Shown: positions 43,962 to 53,766, counted from the stretch's first letter. The stretch: DNA of 64,000 nucleotides from Fen-1308 sp035319185 (GCA_035319185.1 DATHDF010000067.1:1-64000); one strand, 5' to 3'. Made by a program: numbers and translations. The notes: generated from the sequence alone by a model not told the origin.

Positions 43962-45575
43962 ATGAGATTTACGCGGATGCAGCTGTCAGAGCCTTTCGCC
44001 GAGGCTGCCGAGGCGAAACTGAAAGGCATCAAAGCGGTGATCGCCGGCTCGAACGATTTCTACGGCGCCAACAGCCTGGAACATTTTTCGAGCGCAAGCG
44101 GGCTCACTTACACTCATGAAGATGCTCAGGGATTCCTTGATTATCCCACCTCTTTCCCCGGAAAGGCGGCAAATTTCTGGCTCAGGGACGCCGGGGTCAA
44201 GGTCTGGGAATATGAGGAGACGTACGATAACTGGCAGGACACCTATGGCATGGATTCGGTCATGGTATTCTATCACTCCGGCCACGGCAATATGGATTCC
44301 AACGGGATCTTTCAGGCGCCGCTCGGTGCAAAATGGGACAACAGGGATTGGATATATTCCAACAACATGGCTTTTGCGAATGAGGAGCTGCGGTATCTCT
44401 TCTGGTCCACATGTTTTTCGCTGCGCGTATCAGGACCAGACAATCCGGTCAGGACATGGTGGGAGCCGAACAAAGGCGGGCTAAGGATGCTCTTTGGTTA
44501 TGAGACAACCAGCATGGATGATCCCAATTACGGCAAATACTTCTGGGACGAATGGAACAAGGGCAAGACTTTTGCACGGGCCTTTCTGGACGCGAGCTGG
44601 CGCATAAGCCATAGCCAGGTGCCGGTCGCCATGGCCGTCGGGTCAAGTCAGGCTGATGCGATAAGCCGACTGAATACCGAGAGATATTTCACGAAAAACC
44701 CTGTGACGAAGGGCTGGTATCAGTGGCAGTGGATAGGCAGCCTGCCGAACAGAAGCTTCTCTTACAGAAACGACGCTCCAAGGGGACTGAACGCGATCAT
44801 ATTGGACTGCAGACTCTTCACCGACGAGAGGATATCGAAGATCGCCCAGACGATCGGATTCACAAAGAAGAGTTCGGAGACCATAGAACTCGACGAAGCG
44901 GGCAACAGAACCATCAACCACAAAAAAATGCAGCTCAGTCTTAATTCGAACGGAGCCCTGAATCTGCATTTCGGCAGGATCCCCTCGGAAAATCCAAAAC
45001 TGCTGGATGAAGCCAGGGCGATCAAGATTGCGCAGAAGCTCATTCGCGAACTCGATTTCGATAAGGACATCGAACTGAAACTGGGGAATATCAGGCACCG
45101 TTTTACTGCAGGCGGCACACAGGAAGGCAGCGGTCAGATCGAGGGGCCGTCAGCAATCGAGACTATCGTGCAATTCAGGCAATGCCATAAAGGCGTGGAA
45201 AGCGTGAATTCCGATCACGGCCTCATTGCCATTTGCATCGACAACGACGGTGAGATTATGAATATTTATAACAGCACAAAACTGATCCTCGGTGAATCTT
45301 CGACACCCAGATCCATAATCCCGTCTCCGCCAGACGGGCACCAGGATAGGGTTGATGACCCGGACAGACAGTTCATGAAAGCGATCAACGGCCTGCTTAA
45401 CAGAAGCGGCAATTCACATGAGCGCACGCACGGCAAGGCCGAAGTGCTTCGCGAAAAACTCGGATACGATTTTTCTGCAACAATAGGTCCGGTAGTTCGC
45501 CAGAGGGATGTCGACCTTACCATGTCGAATAGCCTGAAAAAACGCTATAAGATCAGACTGAGAGTGATGGGATAG
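43962..45575 (+). CDS. DUF6345-like protein with clan CD-like His/Cys dyad
   Basis: This 537-residue protein has no signal peptide. The N-terminal ~280 residues carry SVMVFYHSGHGNMDSNGIF (His108-Gly) and ELRYLFWSTCFSLRV (Cys151), then GGLRMLFGYETTSMDD and AFLDASWRISHSQVPVAMAVG. This resembles DUF6345-type proteins that share a caspase-like arrangement. The C-terminal ~250 residues are unassigned. ATG at 43962 follows AAGGAGGGCAAC; the ORF extends upstream without a site. The protein may be a peptidase, but no substrate is suggested by its neighbours (tRNA, Ca ATPase). Confidence 0.55.
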   Translation: MRFTRMQLSEPFAEAAEAKLKGIKAVIAGSNDFYGANSLEHFSSASGLTYTHEDAQGFLDYPTSFPGKAANFWLRDAGVKVWEYEETYDNWQDTYGMDSVMVFYHSGHGNMDSNGIFQAPLGAKWDNRDWIYSNNMAFANEELRYLFWSTCFSLRVSGPDNPVRTWWEPNKGGLRMLFGYETTSMDDPNYGKYFWDEWNKGKTFARAFLDASWRISHSQVPVAMAVGSSQADAISRLNTERYFTKNPVTKGWYQWQWIGSLPNRSFSYRNDAPRGLNAIILDCRLFTDERISKIAQTIGFTKKSSETIELDEAGNRTINHKKMQLSLNSNGALNLHFGRIPSENPKLLDEARAIKIAQKLIRELDFDKDIELKLGNIRHRFTAGGTQEGSGQIEGPSAIETIVQFRQCHKGVESVNSDHGLIAICIDNDGEIMNIYNSTKLILGESSTPRSIIPSPPDGHQDRVDDPDRQFMKAINGLLNRSGNSHERTHGKAEVLREKLGYDFSATIGPVVRQRDVDLTMSNSLKKRYKIRLRVMG

Positions 45576-45578
45576 GAT

Positions 45579-48260
45579 TCAGGCGTCCGTCGGGCTATGT
45601 GCCCGGCGGGCGCTCGAATAGTGCTGAAACCGCCTCTTTGCGAATTTCTCGATTTCGACCGCGCAGAACACCACCGCCGACATTGCGATCACGAATACCA
45701 GCTCGCCCGCGGCAAGAGGCTGCGTTCCGAAAATAGGGTTTAGAAACGGAACATAAACAACAGCCATTTGGAGTACAAAGGTTATTGCAACCGCACCGAG
45801 CAGATACTTATTAGACAATAGTCCTATTTTGAACAATGATTCGCGCTCCGATCTTATGGCAAGGCAATGACCGAGCTGTGTTAGACAAAGCATCGTGAAT
45901 ACCATGGACTGCCAGTGTCCGTTTCCGTTCCTGATCGCCCATGCCTGAACAAAAAGTGCGGTAAAGGCCATCAGGAGCCCCACCCATATCGCATGTACGC
46001 CCAGACCGCCCGCAAATATGCTTTCCCGCGGCGGCCTGGGCGGGCGTTTCATGACATTGCCTTCTGCAGGCTCGCCGGAAAGTGCCAATGCCGGTAGTCC
46101 GTCGGTAACCAGGTTGATCCAAAGTATTTGAACAGGCAGAAGAGGTATCGGCATTTCGAAAAAGGGTGCCAAAAACAACGTCAATATTTCACCGGAATTT
46201 GTAGTAAGCAGGTACTTAATGAACTTGCGGATATTATCATATATCTTTCTCCCTTCGCGGACGGCATTCACAATCGTTGCGAAATTGTCGTCCAGAAGAA
46301 CCATATGGGCGGCCTGTTTTGCGACGTCGCTCCCGGTAATGCCCATCGCAATGCCTATATCGGCCCTCTTCAGGGCAGGCGCATCATTGACACCGTCACC
46401 GGTCATGGCGACAAACTGGCCCCGGTCCTGCAGCGCCCGAACGATACTCAGCTTCTGTTCAGGAGAGACCCTAGCATAAACCTTCACATACTCGACCTTA
46501 TCTTTAAATTCGGCCTGGGAAAGCCTCTGCAGTTCGGGACCGGTCATAGCAGCTTCCTTGCCGTCAATAATACCTATCTTCCTTGCGACCGCAACGGCAG
46601 TCAGGGGATGGTCGCCGGTGATCATAACCGGCCTTATCCCGGCAGATTTGCATACGGCCACGGCCTCCTGAGCTTCCTTTCTGGGCGGGTCCATCATGCC
46701 CACAAGCCCAAGAAAGGTAAGACCTGTCTCCAGATTATGCGGTGAGATATCCTGAGGGGCCTCTTCCCAGGACTTCATGGCAATTCCGACAACCCTCAAT
46801 CCTTCCGAGGTCATTGCTTCGTTGACTGACCGGATGGCCTCGCGATCAATCTCACGCAAGCCTGCAGACGTCAGCACATTAATGATTCTGTCGATCAGGA
46901 TATCGATTGCGCCCTTAGTGTAGGAGACAAAGGCACTGTTGCCGTAGTGGTGAAGAGTGGTCATGCATTTTCGTTCCGATGAGAATGGAATTTCTGCAAC
47001 CCTTTTCAATCTCGATTCGAGTTCTGCCCTGGAAAAACCGTATCGCCGCGCCATCTCACATAAGGCAACCTCGGTGGAGTCACCGCTGAATTCGCCTGAT
47101 GCCGCCTGGCGCACATCATTACTGAGAGCAAGCGCTGTAAACAGAGCCGCGAATGGGGCCTGAATCTGATTGTCTATCTTAGCTGTCTGGTCAACCGGAT
47201 TTGCAGGCGCATCTGCAGGCTGAGCAGCGCCGTCGCAGTAGATTCTGGAGACCTCCATCCTGTTCAAAGTTATTGTGCCGGTCTTATCGGAACATATATA
47301 GGTAACAGCGCCTAGTGTTTCCACTGCCAGCAGTTTCCTTATCAGTGCGTTCTGCCCCATAAGCTTCCTGGCCCCCAGAGCCAGCGAGACTGTTATTACA
47401 GCCGGAAGCGCCTCGGGAATGGCTGCAACCGCCAGTGATATCGAGGTCAGGAGCATCAGGAAAAATGGCTCGCCTCTTATGATGCCGATCGCCAGAATCA
47501 TCGCACATATTACCAGCACAGCCACGGACAATTTTTTACTGAACACGGAAAGTCTTTTCTGAAGCGGCGTTTTGACTTCTTCTTCCCTTGCCAGCATGGC
47601 GGCGATCTTGCCGAACTGCGTATGCATTCCCGTTGCGATCACGATTGCCGTTCCGCGTCCATAAGTGACCACCGTTCCCTGATACGCCATATTCTTTCTG
47701 TCGGGCAGCGACAGGAGATGGTCTTGCAGCACATCTGCATTCTTTTCAACAGGGACTGACTCTCCAGTCAACGCCGATTCGTCGGCCAGCAGCACGGCTG
47801 TTTCGATCAGCCTGCAATCCGCCGGGACAATGTCTCCGGCCACCAGCAGAATGATATCGCCCGGCACGAGCATGGCTGCCGGTATTTCCGACTCCAGCCC
47901 GTCTCTCCTTACCCTGGCAGAGGGAGCGGTCATGCGCCTGAGTACTGCAATCGCCTTTTCGGCCCTGTACTCCTGCACAAACCCGATAGCTGCGTTCATG
48001 ATTACTATTACGATAATTGTGATGGTGTCTGCTGCTTCTCCGATGAACCAGGATATTACTGCAGCCGAAAGCAGGACGATTATCATGAAATCGTTGAACT
48101 GATCCAGAAGCATCAGGAAAGGCGGCTTGCGGCGTTTTTCCGTAATCACATTGGAACCATGGACGCCGAGCCTGCGGCCTGCCTCAGCAGCAGTGAGCCC
48201 ATTGACGGAGCTCTGCTCTTCCTGCAGGACTGCTTCGGCGCTTTTTTCATGCCATTGCAT
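45579..48260 (-). CDS. P2A-type cation (Ca2+) transporting ATPase
   Basis: This 893-residue protein shows TGES (165-168), PEALP (282-286), the phosphorylation site SDKTGTITLN (Asp325), KGA, MITGDHPLTAVAVA, GDGVNDAPALKRADIGIAMG and the M6 motif WINLVTDGLPALALS, whose Asn and Asp ligands mark P2A Ca2+ pumps. The N-terminal cation ATPase domain (LTAAEAGRRLGVHGSN) is present. It exports Ca2+ or a related ion through the inner membrane. ATG follows GGAGCTGTTGT. It converges with the 43962-45575 gene with a 3-bp gap. Confidence 0.93.
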   Translation of the reverse strand: MQWHEKSAEAVLQEEQSSVNGLTAAEAGRRLGVHGSNVITEKRRKPPFLMLLDQFNDFMIIVLLSAAVISWFIGEAADTITIIVIVIMNAAIGFVQEYRAEKAIAVLRRMTAPSARVRRDGLESEIPAAMLVPGDIILLVAGDIVPADCRLIETAVLLADESALTGESVPVEKNADVLQDHLLSLPDRKNMAYQGTVVTYGRGTAIVIATGMHTQFGKIAAMLAREEEVKTPLQKRLSVFSKKLSVAVLVICAMILAIGIIRGEPFFLMLLTSISLAVAAIPEALPAVITVSLALGARKLMGQNALIRKLLAVETLGAVTYICSDKTGTITLNRMEVSRIYCDGAAQPADAPANPVDQTAKIDNQIQAPFAALFTALALSNDVRQAASGEFSGDSTEVALCEMARRYGFSRAELESRLKRVAEIPFSSERKCMTTLHHYGNSAFVSYTKGAIDILIDRIINVLTSAGLREIDREAIRSVNEAMTSEGLRVVGIAMKSWEEAPQDISPHNLETGLTFLGLVGMMDPPRKEAQEAVAVCKSAGIRPVMITGDHPLTAVAVARKIGIIDGKEAAMTGPELQRLSQAEFKDKVEYVKVYARVSPEQKLSIVRALQDRGQFVAMTGDGVNDAPALKRADIGIAMGITGSDVAKQAAHMVLLDDNFATIVNAVREGRKIYDNIRKFIKYLLTTNSGEILTLFLAPFFEMPIPLLPVQILWINLVTDGLPALALSGEPAEGNVMKRPPRPPRESIFAGGLGVHAIWVGLLMAFTALFVQAWAIRNGNGHWQSMVFTMLCLTQLGHCLAIRSERESLFKIGLLSNKYLLGAVAITFVLQMAVVYVPFLNPIFGTQPLAAGELVFVIAMSAVVFCAVEIEKFAKRRFQHYSSARRAHSPTDA

Positions 48261-48335
48261 ACAACAGCTCCGGGAATCGGTCTGAATTCAGCCGGCTGCA
48301 GAATTCCGTGCAGCCGCCCGGCTGATTATAGATTA

Positions 48336-49598
48336 TTATACGAGATTTGTTTTGCGAGTCGATCTTAGCAGATAGAAAATCAGTTCATCGATCTTATCAA
48401 GCAGTTCCTTGAACTGACCGCCGTAACTCTTGGAATTAGTGAATAGCTTACTGCGCAACGCCTTGACTTGAGGGTCGTCCGTCTTGTCGTAAGTTATCAT
48501 GTGCCCGTTCTGGAGCTCCAGTCTCTCATGCAGCAGCAGGCGTTCAGCGTCCTCTTTAAAGGCAAGGAACATGTCCCGAATGCACTGCAATCGACCATTG
48601 ACAAAAGGATCGCCTGAACAGACATTGTCCGGGTATTCCGCTACAGCCCTTATCATTCCATGCAAAGTACAATATTCGAGGCCTCTGATGCCGCGCCTCC
48701 ACTGCAAAATAAATCTGTTACGGCAAAACCAGAGAAAATGCCTCTCCCCAAAAGCTAACAGGGACTCGGCGGCCCCGGTCAGGTCCGAAACATAGCTATG
48801 CATCGGCGTGCTGTAAGAGACATTTCGCTCCTCGACAGCATCGCATTTTACAGGCGCGGCGCCGGCAAGATATTCCCACAATTTTTCAAGAACTGTTCTG
48901 CCTCCGGCATCGTCAGGCGTGTCGAAATGCACAAGTGACAGCATGACTTTCCCCCTGCCGCACCTGCCTTCGACTACTGCAGGCTGCCCTTTCAGGCGAT
49001 CGGGGTCCAGGTTGATCCCGTAAGATTGTTCGAGCGCAGACCAGCTGCCATGATATTTCAGGACATCGCCGACGTTCAAATCGGAGCTGTAGGACCCCGG
49101 CAAGGCTTCGGCATAGGTTGCGAGCACATGTACCGCAGGGTCGGCAATCGACAGCTGCGATGGCCACCAGACATGAAAGTCGGCTTCGGACGTGCCGGTC
49201 CATATCGAATGGGCCTTGAGACTGAAGCGGGCCTTTCCGCTGAAGCTCGGCACGCGGTGTTTTGTCGGCACACGGTTTATGTTCAACAGACCCATACCAT
49301 CAATAGTTGCAAGACCGGCTCCACCGCAGAAACCAAGGTAGTTCCCCCCATTCTCGACGAACCGCCTGACTTCCCTCACGCCTGCGTCCCCCAGCGCCTT
49401 AAGCTTGTTTGAAGCCCACCCGCCCGGGACAAAAAGCATGGCGTAGTTGTCCAGATTTCCGGCCCTGACATCAGCAGACCGGATTAGATCGAAAGGGAGT
49501 CTTGCGGACCTGAGGGCTTCGAAGGCCATCAGCCCCCATAAATAGGATTCATCCCAAAGAAAGGCACATGGCTGCGATGCTTCAGCGTTTTGATTCAT
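48336..49598 (-). CDS. BPL_N domain protein (class I glutamine amidotransferase-like) after the cobalamin genes
   Basis: This 420-residue protein has residues 10-235 matching the N-terminal glutamine-amidotransferase-like domain of eukaryotic-type biotin protein ligase (BPL_N): FLWDESYLWGLMAFEALRSARLPF, YAMLFVPGGWASNKLKALG, GGNYLGFCGGAGLA (nucleophile Cys in the GFCGG turn), GRCGRGKVMLSLVHFDTP. The C-terminal ~180 residues are helical and unknown. It overlaps the cbiG-cbiH gene by 17 bp, so it belongs to the cobalamin operon. The family is fairly sure; its role there is unknown. Confidence 0.72.
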   Translation of the reverse strand: MNQNAEASQPCAFLWDESYLWGLMAFEALRSARLPFDLIRSADVRAGNLDNYAMLFVPGGWASNKLKALGDAGVREVRRFVENGGNYLGFCGGAGLATIDGMGLLNINRVPTKHRVPSFSGKARFSLKAHSIWTGTSEADFHVWWPSQLSIADPAVHVLATYAEALPGSYSSDLNVGDVLKYHGSWSALEQSYGINLDPDRLKGQPAVVEGRCGRGKVMLSLVHFDTPDDAGGRTVLEKLWEYLAGAAPVKCDAVEERNVSYSTPMHSYVSDLTGAAESLLAFGERHFLWFCRNRFILQWRRGIRGLEYCTLHGMIRAVAEYPDNVCSGDPFVNGRLQCIRDMFLAFKEDAERLLLHERLELQNGHMITYDKTDDPQVKALRSKLFTNSKSYGGQFKELLDKIDELIFYLLRSTRKTNLV

Positions 49599-51354
49599 AT
49601 CCCCTGGGGGTCAGCATACAGCCGTTCCAAACATAGGTTTTCGAGTTGCCGAAGATTACGGTAGTCTGCATATCCACATTCTGATCAAGCACGCTGCGCA
49701 TGTCTGTAATTGTGACCTTCTGTCCTGTTCGCATAGCGCTTTTGACAACACCTACTGGGGTTCCCGGCTTTCTGTACTTGGCTATAATTCTGACTGCATG
49801 GCTGAAATGCTCGACCCTGCCCCTGCTTTTGGGATTGTAAAGAACTATCACGAAATCGGATGAGGCTGCGGCATTCAGCCGCTCCTCTATGAGATTCCAT
49901 GGGGTCAGCCTGTCCGAAAGGCTAATCGAGGCGAAATCATGCATCAAAGGCGCGCCAAGCAGTGCTGCGGCTGCATTTAGCGCCGATATGCCGGGCACGA
50001 TTTCGACAGCCGGCGGGAACTCGGAATGAGCAGCCGTGTCTTTCAGCATCTCGAATACAGGACCGGCCATGGCATAGATGCCAGGGTCCCCGCCGCTGAT
50101 AACAGCCACCCTCTTTCCAGCAAGGGCCAGTTCCACCGCCTTGCGGCAGCGTGCTATTTCCCTGGTCATGCCGGTCGAAAAGACCTCTTTTCCGGCTATC
50201 AGTTCCGGGATAAGCTCCAGATAAGTATCATATCCGACAACGACATCGGACTTCTCTATGACCCTCCTTGCCCGCGGCGTGATATGTTCCAGGTTGCCGG
50301 GACCGATGCCTACCACGTAAAGCTTCCCCTCCTGCGGGACCTTCTCGGGCTCATTCGTTGCTGCCTCCTTTAAGGCGACGGAGACCGTCACATTCCCGGA
50401 TTTCCGCTTGGGCAGAAGGAGCCTTGACGCGCCTGAGGCGAGTAATGCAGCCGGTTCGGAAACTGCGTAGGCGCCGGTAGCCTTGAATACGGTTTCCGAC
50501 TTCGCAACGCCTCCAACTGTGTTGAGTCCGGCCGCAGGAAAAGACAGAAGCGGAAAGCCGTATTTTGCCGCAAACTTCACAAGACCCGGTTCGGCGGCCT
50601 TTATGTCGATCGTCGCAAGCGAGTGAATTGACAGGAATGAAAGGTTGTGTTCCAGCAATATCAACCTAACGGTACTCTCTATTTCGTCTGCCTGAGTCGC
50701 GCTGTTGCATCCGATGCCGACGACCAGATTTTTCGGCCTCAGAAGCAGTTGGTCCTTGACGCACGATCCGCAGATCTCAACACTCTGCTTCTTTGTCACC
50801 AGGATGTCGGCATTTCTGGGGTCCTGCTCCAGCGCAAATTCCCTAGGCAATGAAATATCGATCTCCGAAAAGACTGACAGCTTCTCCTCGTTGAGGAGCC
50901 TGGTAGCAACGCGGGGCAGTGAGTCCCAATTCTCTATGACAAGCCCGTTGGACTGCGCCCAGAGGTCAATCGAGGGCAGACTGTTGACATCCGATGCCGT
51001 AGTAATAACAGGCTCCGCCCCGAGCCGCGAAGCGATTTCCCGCGACAGCTCATTTGCGCCTCCCAGATGCCCTCCAACAAGGCTTATAACATGACGGGCC
51101 TTTTCATCTATCACGATAACTGCCGGGTCGGCTTTTTTGTCTTTGAGAAAAGTCGCAATGGTCCGGACAACAATGCCGGATGCCATTATAAAAATCAATG
51201 ACCTCCTCTTCGACCATAGACCGGGGATCAGGGCAGGGCTGAATTCCAGAATTTCGGCGCCGGGCAAGAAACTGCTGATCCGGTCTGCAAGTACTCGTCC
51301 CTTGCCGGTTATATACAAGATTACAGGAGCTGTCTTGGTGGAGCTAATTTCCAC
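49582..51354 (-). CDS. cbiGH: CbiG-CbiH fusion: cobalt-precorrin-5A hydrolase and precorrin-3B C17-methyltransferase
   Basis: In this 590-residue protein residues 1-~330 are CbiG (FIMASGIVVRTIATFLKDKKADPAVIVID, HVISLVGGHLGGANELSREIA, LVVGIGCNSATQADEIE, PLLSFPAAGLNTVGGVAKSETV), which opens the delta-lactone of cobalt-precorrin-5A. Residues ~345-590 are CbiH/CobJ (LYVVGIGPGNLEHITPRARRVIE, ISGGDPGIYAMAGPVFEML, EIVPGISALNAAAALLGAPLMHDFASISLSDRLTPW), the ring-contracting methylase. GTG start after GGAGGGACT. The fusion joins consecutive steps of the anaerobic pathway. Confidence 0.92.
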   Translation of the reverse strand: MEISSTKTAPVILYITGKGRVLADRISSFLPGAEILEFSPALIPGLWSKRRSLIFIMASGIVVRTIATFLKDKKADPAVIVIDEKARHVISLVGGHLGGANELSREIASRLGAEPVITTASDVNSLPSIDLWAQSNGLVIENWDSLPRVATRLLNEEKLSVFSEIDISLPREFALEQDPRNADILVTKKQSVEICGSCVKDQLLLRPKNLVVGIGCNSATQADEIESTVRLILLEHNLSFLSIHSLATIDIKAAEPGLVKFAAKYGFPLLSFPAAGLNTVGGVAKSETVFKATGAYAVSEPAALLASGASRLLLPKRKSGNVTVSVALKEAATNEPEKVPQEGKLYVVGIGPGNLEHITPRARRVIEKSDVVVGYDTYLELIPELIAGKEVFSTGMTREIARCRKAVELALAGKRVAVISGGDPGIYAMAGPVFEMLKDTAAHSEFPPAVEIVPGISALNAAAALLGAPLMHDFASISLSDRLTPWNLIEERLNAAASSDFVIVLYNPKSRGRVEHFSHAVRIIAKYRKPGTPVGVVKSAMRTGQKVTITDMRSVLDQNVDMQTTVIFGNSKTYVWNGCMLTPRGYESKR

Positions 51355-51371
51355 AGTCCCTCCGTCAAAAA

Positions 51372-52136
51372 TTATTGCGAAGCCTTCCTGAATTCATGAC
51401 TGAAGGCCTTGTCATAGAGCAGCGACGTTTTACCCACCGGGCCTATTGAAGCCCGAAAGGCCTCACCCACATAGACAAGAGCCGTCTTGGATATCCCGGC
51501 TTCTTTCACTTTCGAGGCGATATCACGAAGCATCCCCCGCACGACCCTTTGCTCCGGCCATGTCGCCTTCTCGATAACGATTGCAGGGGTGGTCTCCGAA
51601 TACCCTTTCAGCAGCTCTTTCACAAGTTCATCTATCATTCCAACGCTCAGAAATATTACCATTGTGGCCCTGTGGCCGGCGAGCTTGCCGATCCCTTCCT
51701 CTTCCGGCACGGGCGTCTTTCCAGCCATCCTGGTAAAGATTACCGTTTGACTTATTTCAGGGATGGTCAGCTCCTGACCAAGAACAGCGGCGCCAGCGAG
51801 TCCGGATGACACCCCCGGGATTACCTCGCAGTCTATGCCGAGCGCCCTGAGCCTTTCAATCTGCTCCGAAATGGCCCCATACAGTGATGGATCGCCGGTA
51901 TGCAGCCTTGCAACATTTTTCCCATCCTTGACAGCCCTTTCCATTACACCTACGATCTCATCCAGGTTCATAGAGGCCGAGTCGTGCAGCTCCCCGCTCA
52001 GCCCGTCAAGAAGCGCCCTGTTGACAAGGCTTCCGGCGAATATGACCACATCCGCGTTTTTCAGAAGCCTGGCACCCTTGACAGTTATCAATTCAGGGTC
52101 GCCCGGACCGGCGCCGATAAAGGAAACTTTAGCCAT
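51372..52136 (-). CDS. cbiF: Cobalt-precorrin-4 C11-methyltransferase
   Basis: This 254-residue uroporphyrin-methylase fold protein has VSFIGAGPGDPELITVKGARLL, VIFAGSLVN, ARLHTGDPSLYGAISEQI and CEVIPGVSSGLAGAAVLGQELTIPEISQTVIFTR, all specific to CbiF/CobM. It methylates C11 of cobalt-precorrin-4 with S-adenosylmethionine. The start overlaps the HD gene by 8 bp; 17 bp separate it from cbiGH. Confidence 0.95.
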   Translation of the reverse strand: MAKVSFIGAGPGDPELITVKGARLLKNADVVIFAGSLVNRALLDGLSGELHDSASMNLDEIVGVMERAVKDGKNVARLHTGDPSLYGAISEQIERLRALGIDCEVIPGVSSGLAGAAVLGQELTIPEISQTVIFTRMAGKTPVPEEEGIGKLAGHRATMVIFLSVGMIDELVKELLKGYSETTPAIVIEKATWPEQRVVRGMLRDIASKVKEAGISKTALVYVGEAFRASIGPVGKTSLLYDKAFSHEFRKASQ

Positions 52137-52914
52137 TCAGCCTCTCGTCAACATAAGACTGCACGATTTTGACCGCTGACAAGACCTCTTCAGTCCGCGG
52201 AAGGGTTGAGGAGATCCCGGCGATATATCCTCTTTCCTTGAGGATGATGAAAGATGTCCGGAAATTCAGGTCAAATACCCATGAAAGTTGCAGGAGTTTA
52301 AAGTCATTCAAAGTCTTGAGCTGCGCGAGAGATGCGATTTTGCGGCTTTGCAGGCCCGACAATATCTCCCTTGAATAGGACGGCATATCCGGCAGGCCGA
52401 GCCCCACAGCCTCCGGCTTGCGTTCTTCAGGGGTCTCGTAATATTCGATGAAAACCCTCCATATGTCCAGCTTGTCGGCATCGCGAATTAGCTTCAGAAA
52501 TAAGAGCGTTTCCGGATCAGATATGTCTGCAATCGAGAATGCATTGTGCAGTCGGACGGCATCGAAGATTATGGTCCGCTCATGTAACGGCAGCCGGTCG
52601 AGCACCTTTTCATCTTTCAGCACGGTCGATCCCAGCGGACCATGATTAATTGATGCGCTGTCTCTGAAGGTCTTATATTTAGCATACTGAGGGAAGCGGC
52701 CCACGTCGTGAAAAAGCGCGACTGCCTCAGCCATACGCATCCGGCTTGAGTCCAGCGACTCCCCCTTGGCTACGGATATGATATTGGCACAGACCTGTCC
52801 GGTATGCATCTCCTTCAATTCAATATTTCTCTGCTCCATCTCATCATTCAGACAAAATGACTTGCAGTAGGACGCAAACCACGCCCTGAAATATTCCAGA
52901 TCGCTTCCGGTCAT
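52129..52914 (-). CDS. HD-domain hydrolase inside the cobalamin operon
   Basis: In this 261-residue protein, MHTGQVCANI (His), ALFHDVGRFPQYAKY (HD pair), ASINHGPLGSTVLKD and RDADKLDIWRVF (final Asp) form a full HD phosphohydrolase metal site. It overlaps cbiL upstream by 4 bp and cbiF downstream by 8 bp, so it is co-translated with corrin-ring methylases. HD enzymes often cleave phosphoesters or nucleotides; the substrate here is unknown, perhaps a nucleotide or cobamide-related compound (inference). Confidence 0.82.
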   Translation of the reverse strand: MTGSDLEYFRAWFASYCKSFCLNDEMEQRNIELKEMHTGQVCANIISVAKGESLDSSRMRMAEAVALFHDVGRFPQYAKYKTFRDSASINHGPLGSTVLKDEKVLDRLPLHERTIIFDAVRLHNAFSIADISDPETLLFLKLIRDADKLDIWRVFIEYYETPEERKPEAVGLGLPDMPSYSREILSGLQSRKIASLAQLKTLNDFKLLQLSWVFDLNFRTSFIILKERGYIAGISSTLPRTEEVLSAVKIVQSYVDERLNG

Positions 52915-53639
52915 CCCCTCGCCTGTCTCCTGGCTATGATGAGCGAAAAATAGCTGAGGTCTTCCTTCCTGACGGCGCCCAGGCCTCTGATAACAGCCTC
53001 TTCGCGCATGCCCGCCTTCGAGATGTAAACAGCGCTTTCAGCAAGGCCGGCCTCCGTCAGATACCTGGATACGGTGTCGAAAACCCTGTTCACTTTCATA
53101 AGGACAACCGTGTCGAATTCCGAAAGGACCCTGCCGAGGTCTCCCGCGTAAGCTGCAGGGATAATTGCTATCTTCTCGTCCGCAAGCCCCAGAGATATGC
53201 CTGATCGGGCTGCGGCTGCGGTAATTGACGACACGCCCGGGATAATGTCGATGAAAATGTCCGGCTTAAGGTCCATAAGCCGGTCGTACAGATAAAAGAA
53301 TGTGCTATAAATGGTCGGGTCGCCGATGGTAATGAAAGCAACATCAATGCCCTTTTCCAATCTCTTCAAAATATTCGCCGCTGTCTCATTCCAGCGCTCC
53401 GGCAATTCATCATCCGCCGCATCGGACCGCGTCTTTTTCATAGGGAAGTAAGCTTCGACAATGTCCTTGCCACTGAGATCTACAACACCTTCGATTATCG
53501 ACAGAGCCAGGCTGCTTCCTTCTTCACGGCCCCTGGGCACGCATATACAGGACACCTGCCTGAGTATCCTGGCTGCCTTGATTGTCATCAAGTCCGGATC
53601 ACCCGGCCCGACGCCCACAACGTAAAGTTTTCCCGTCAT
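52911..53639 (-). CDS. cbiL: Cobalt-precorrin-2 C20-methyltransferase
   Basis: This 242-residue protein has LYVVGVGPGDPDLMTIKAARIL, CVPRGREEGSSLALSIIEGVV, VAFITIGDPTIYSTFFYLYDRL, IIPGVSSITAAAARSGISLGLADEKIAIIPA and VVLMKVNRVFD, the signature of CbiL/CobI. It makes cobalt-precorrin-3 from cobalt-precorrin-2. It is the first gene of the group cbiL-HD-cbiF-cbiGH-BPL_N; no strong ribosome site is seen. The 180 bp before it contain no cobalamin riboswitch that I can recognise. Confidence 0.95.
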   Translation of the reverse strand: MTGKLYVVGVGPGDPDLMTIKAARILRQVSCICVPRGREEGSSLALSIIEGVVDLSGKDIVEAYFPMKKTRSDAADDELPERWNETAANILKRLEKGIDVAFITIGDPTIYSTFFYLYDRLMDLKPDIFIDIIPGVSSITAAAARSGISLGLADEKIAIIPAAYAGDLGRVLSEFDTVVLMKVNRVFDTVSRYLTEAGLAESAVYISKAGMREEAVIRGLGAVRKEDLSYFSLIIARRQARG

Positions 53640-53766
53640 TATTGGTTTTGCAAGAGGCAGATCTCTATCCCTTAAACAGTGATCCTATATGATGGTGTAC
53701 GTATGTGTTTTTGTCAACAGAAAGCGGCTTTTGCAGCAGCAGAGAAGCGGACGTGGGGAAAATTTA

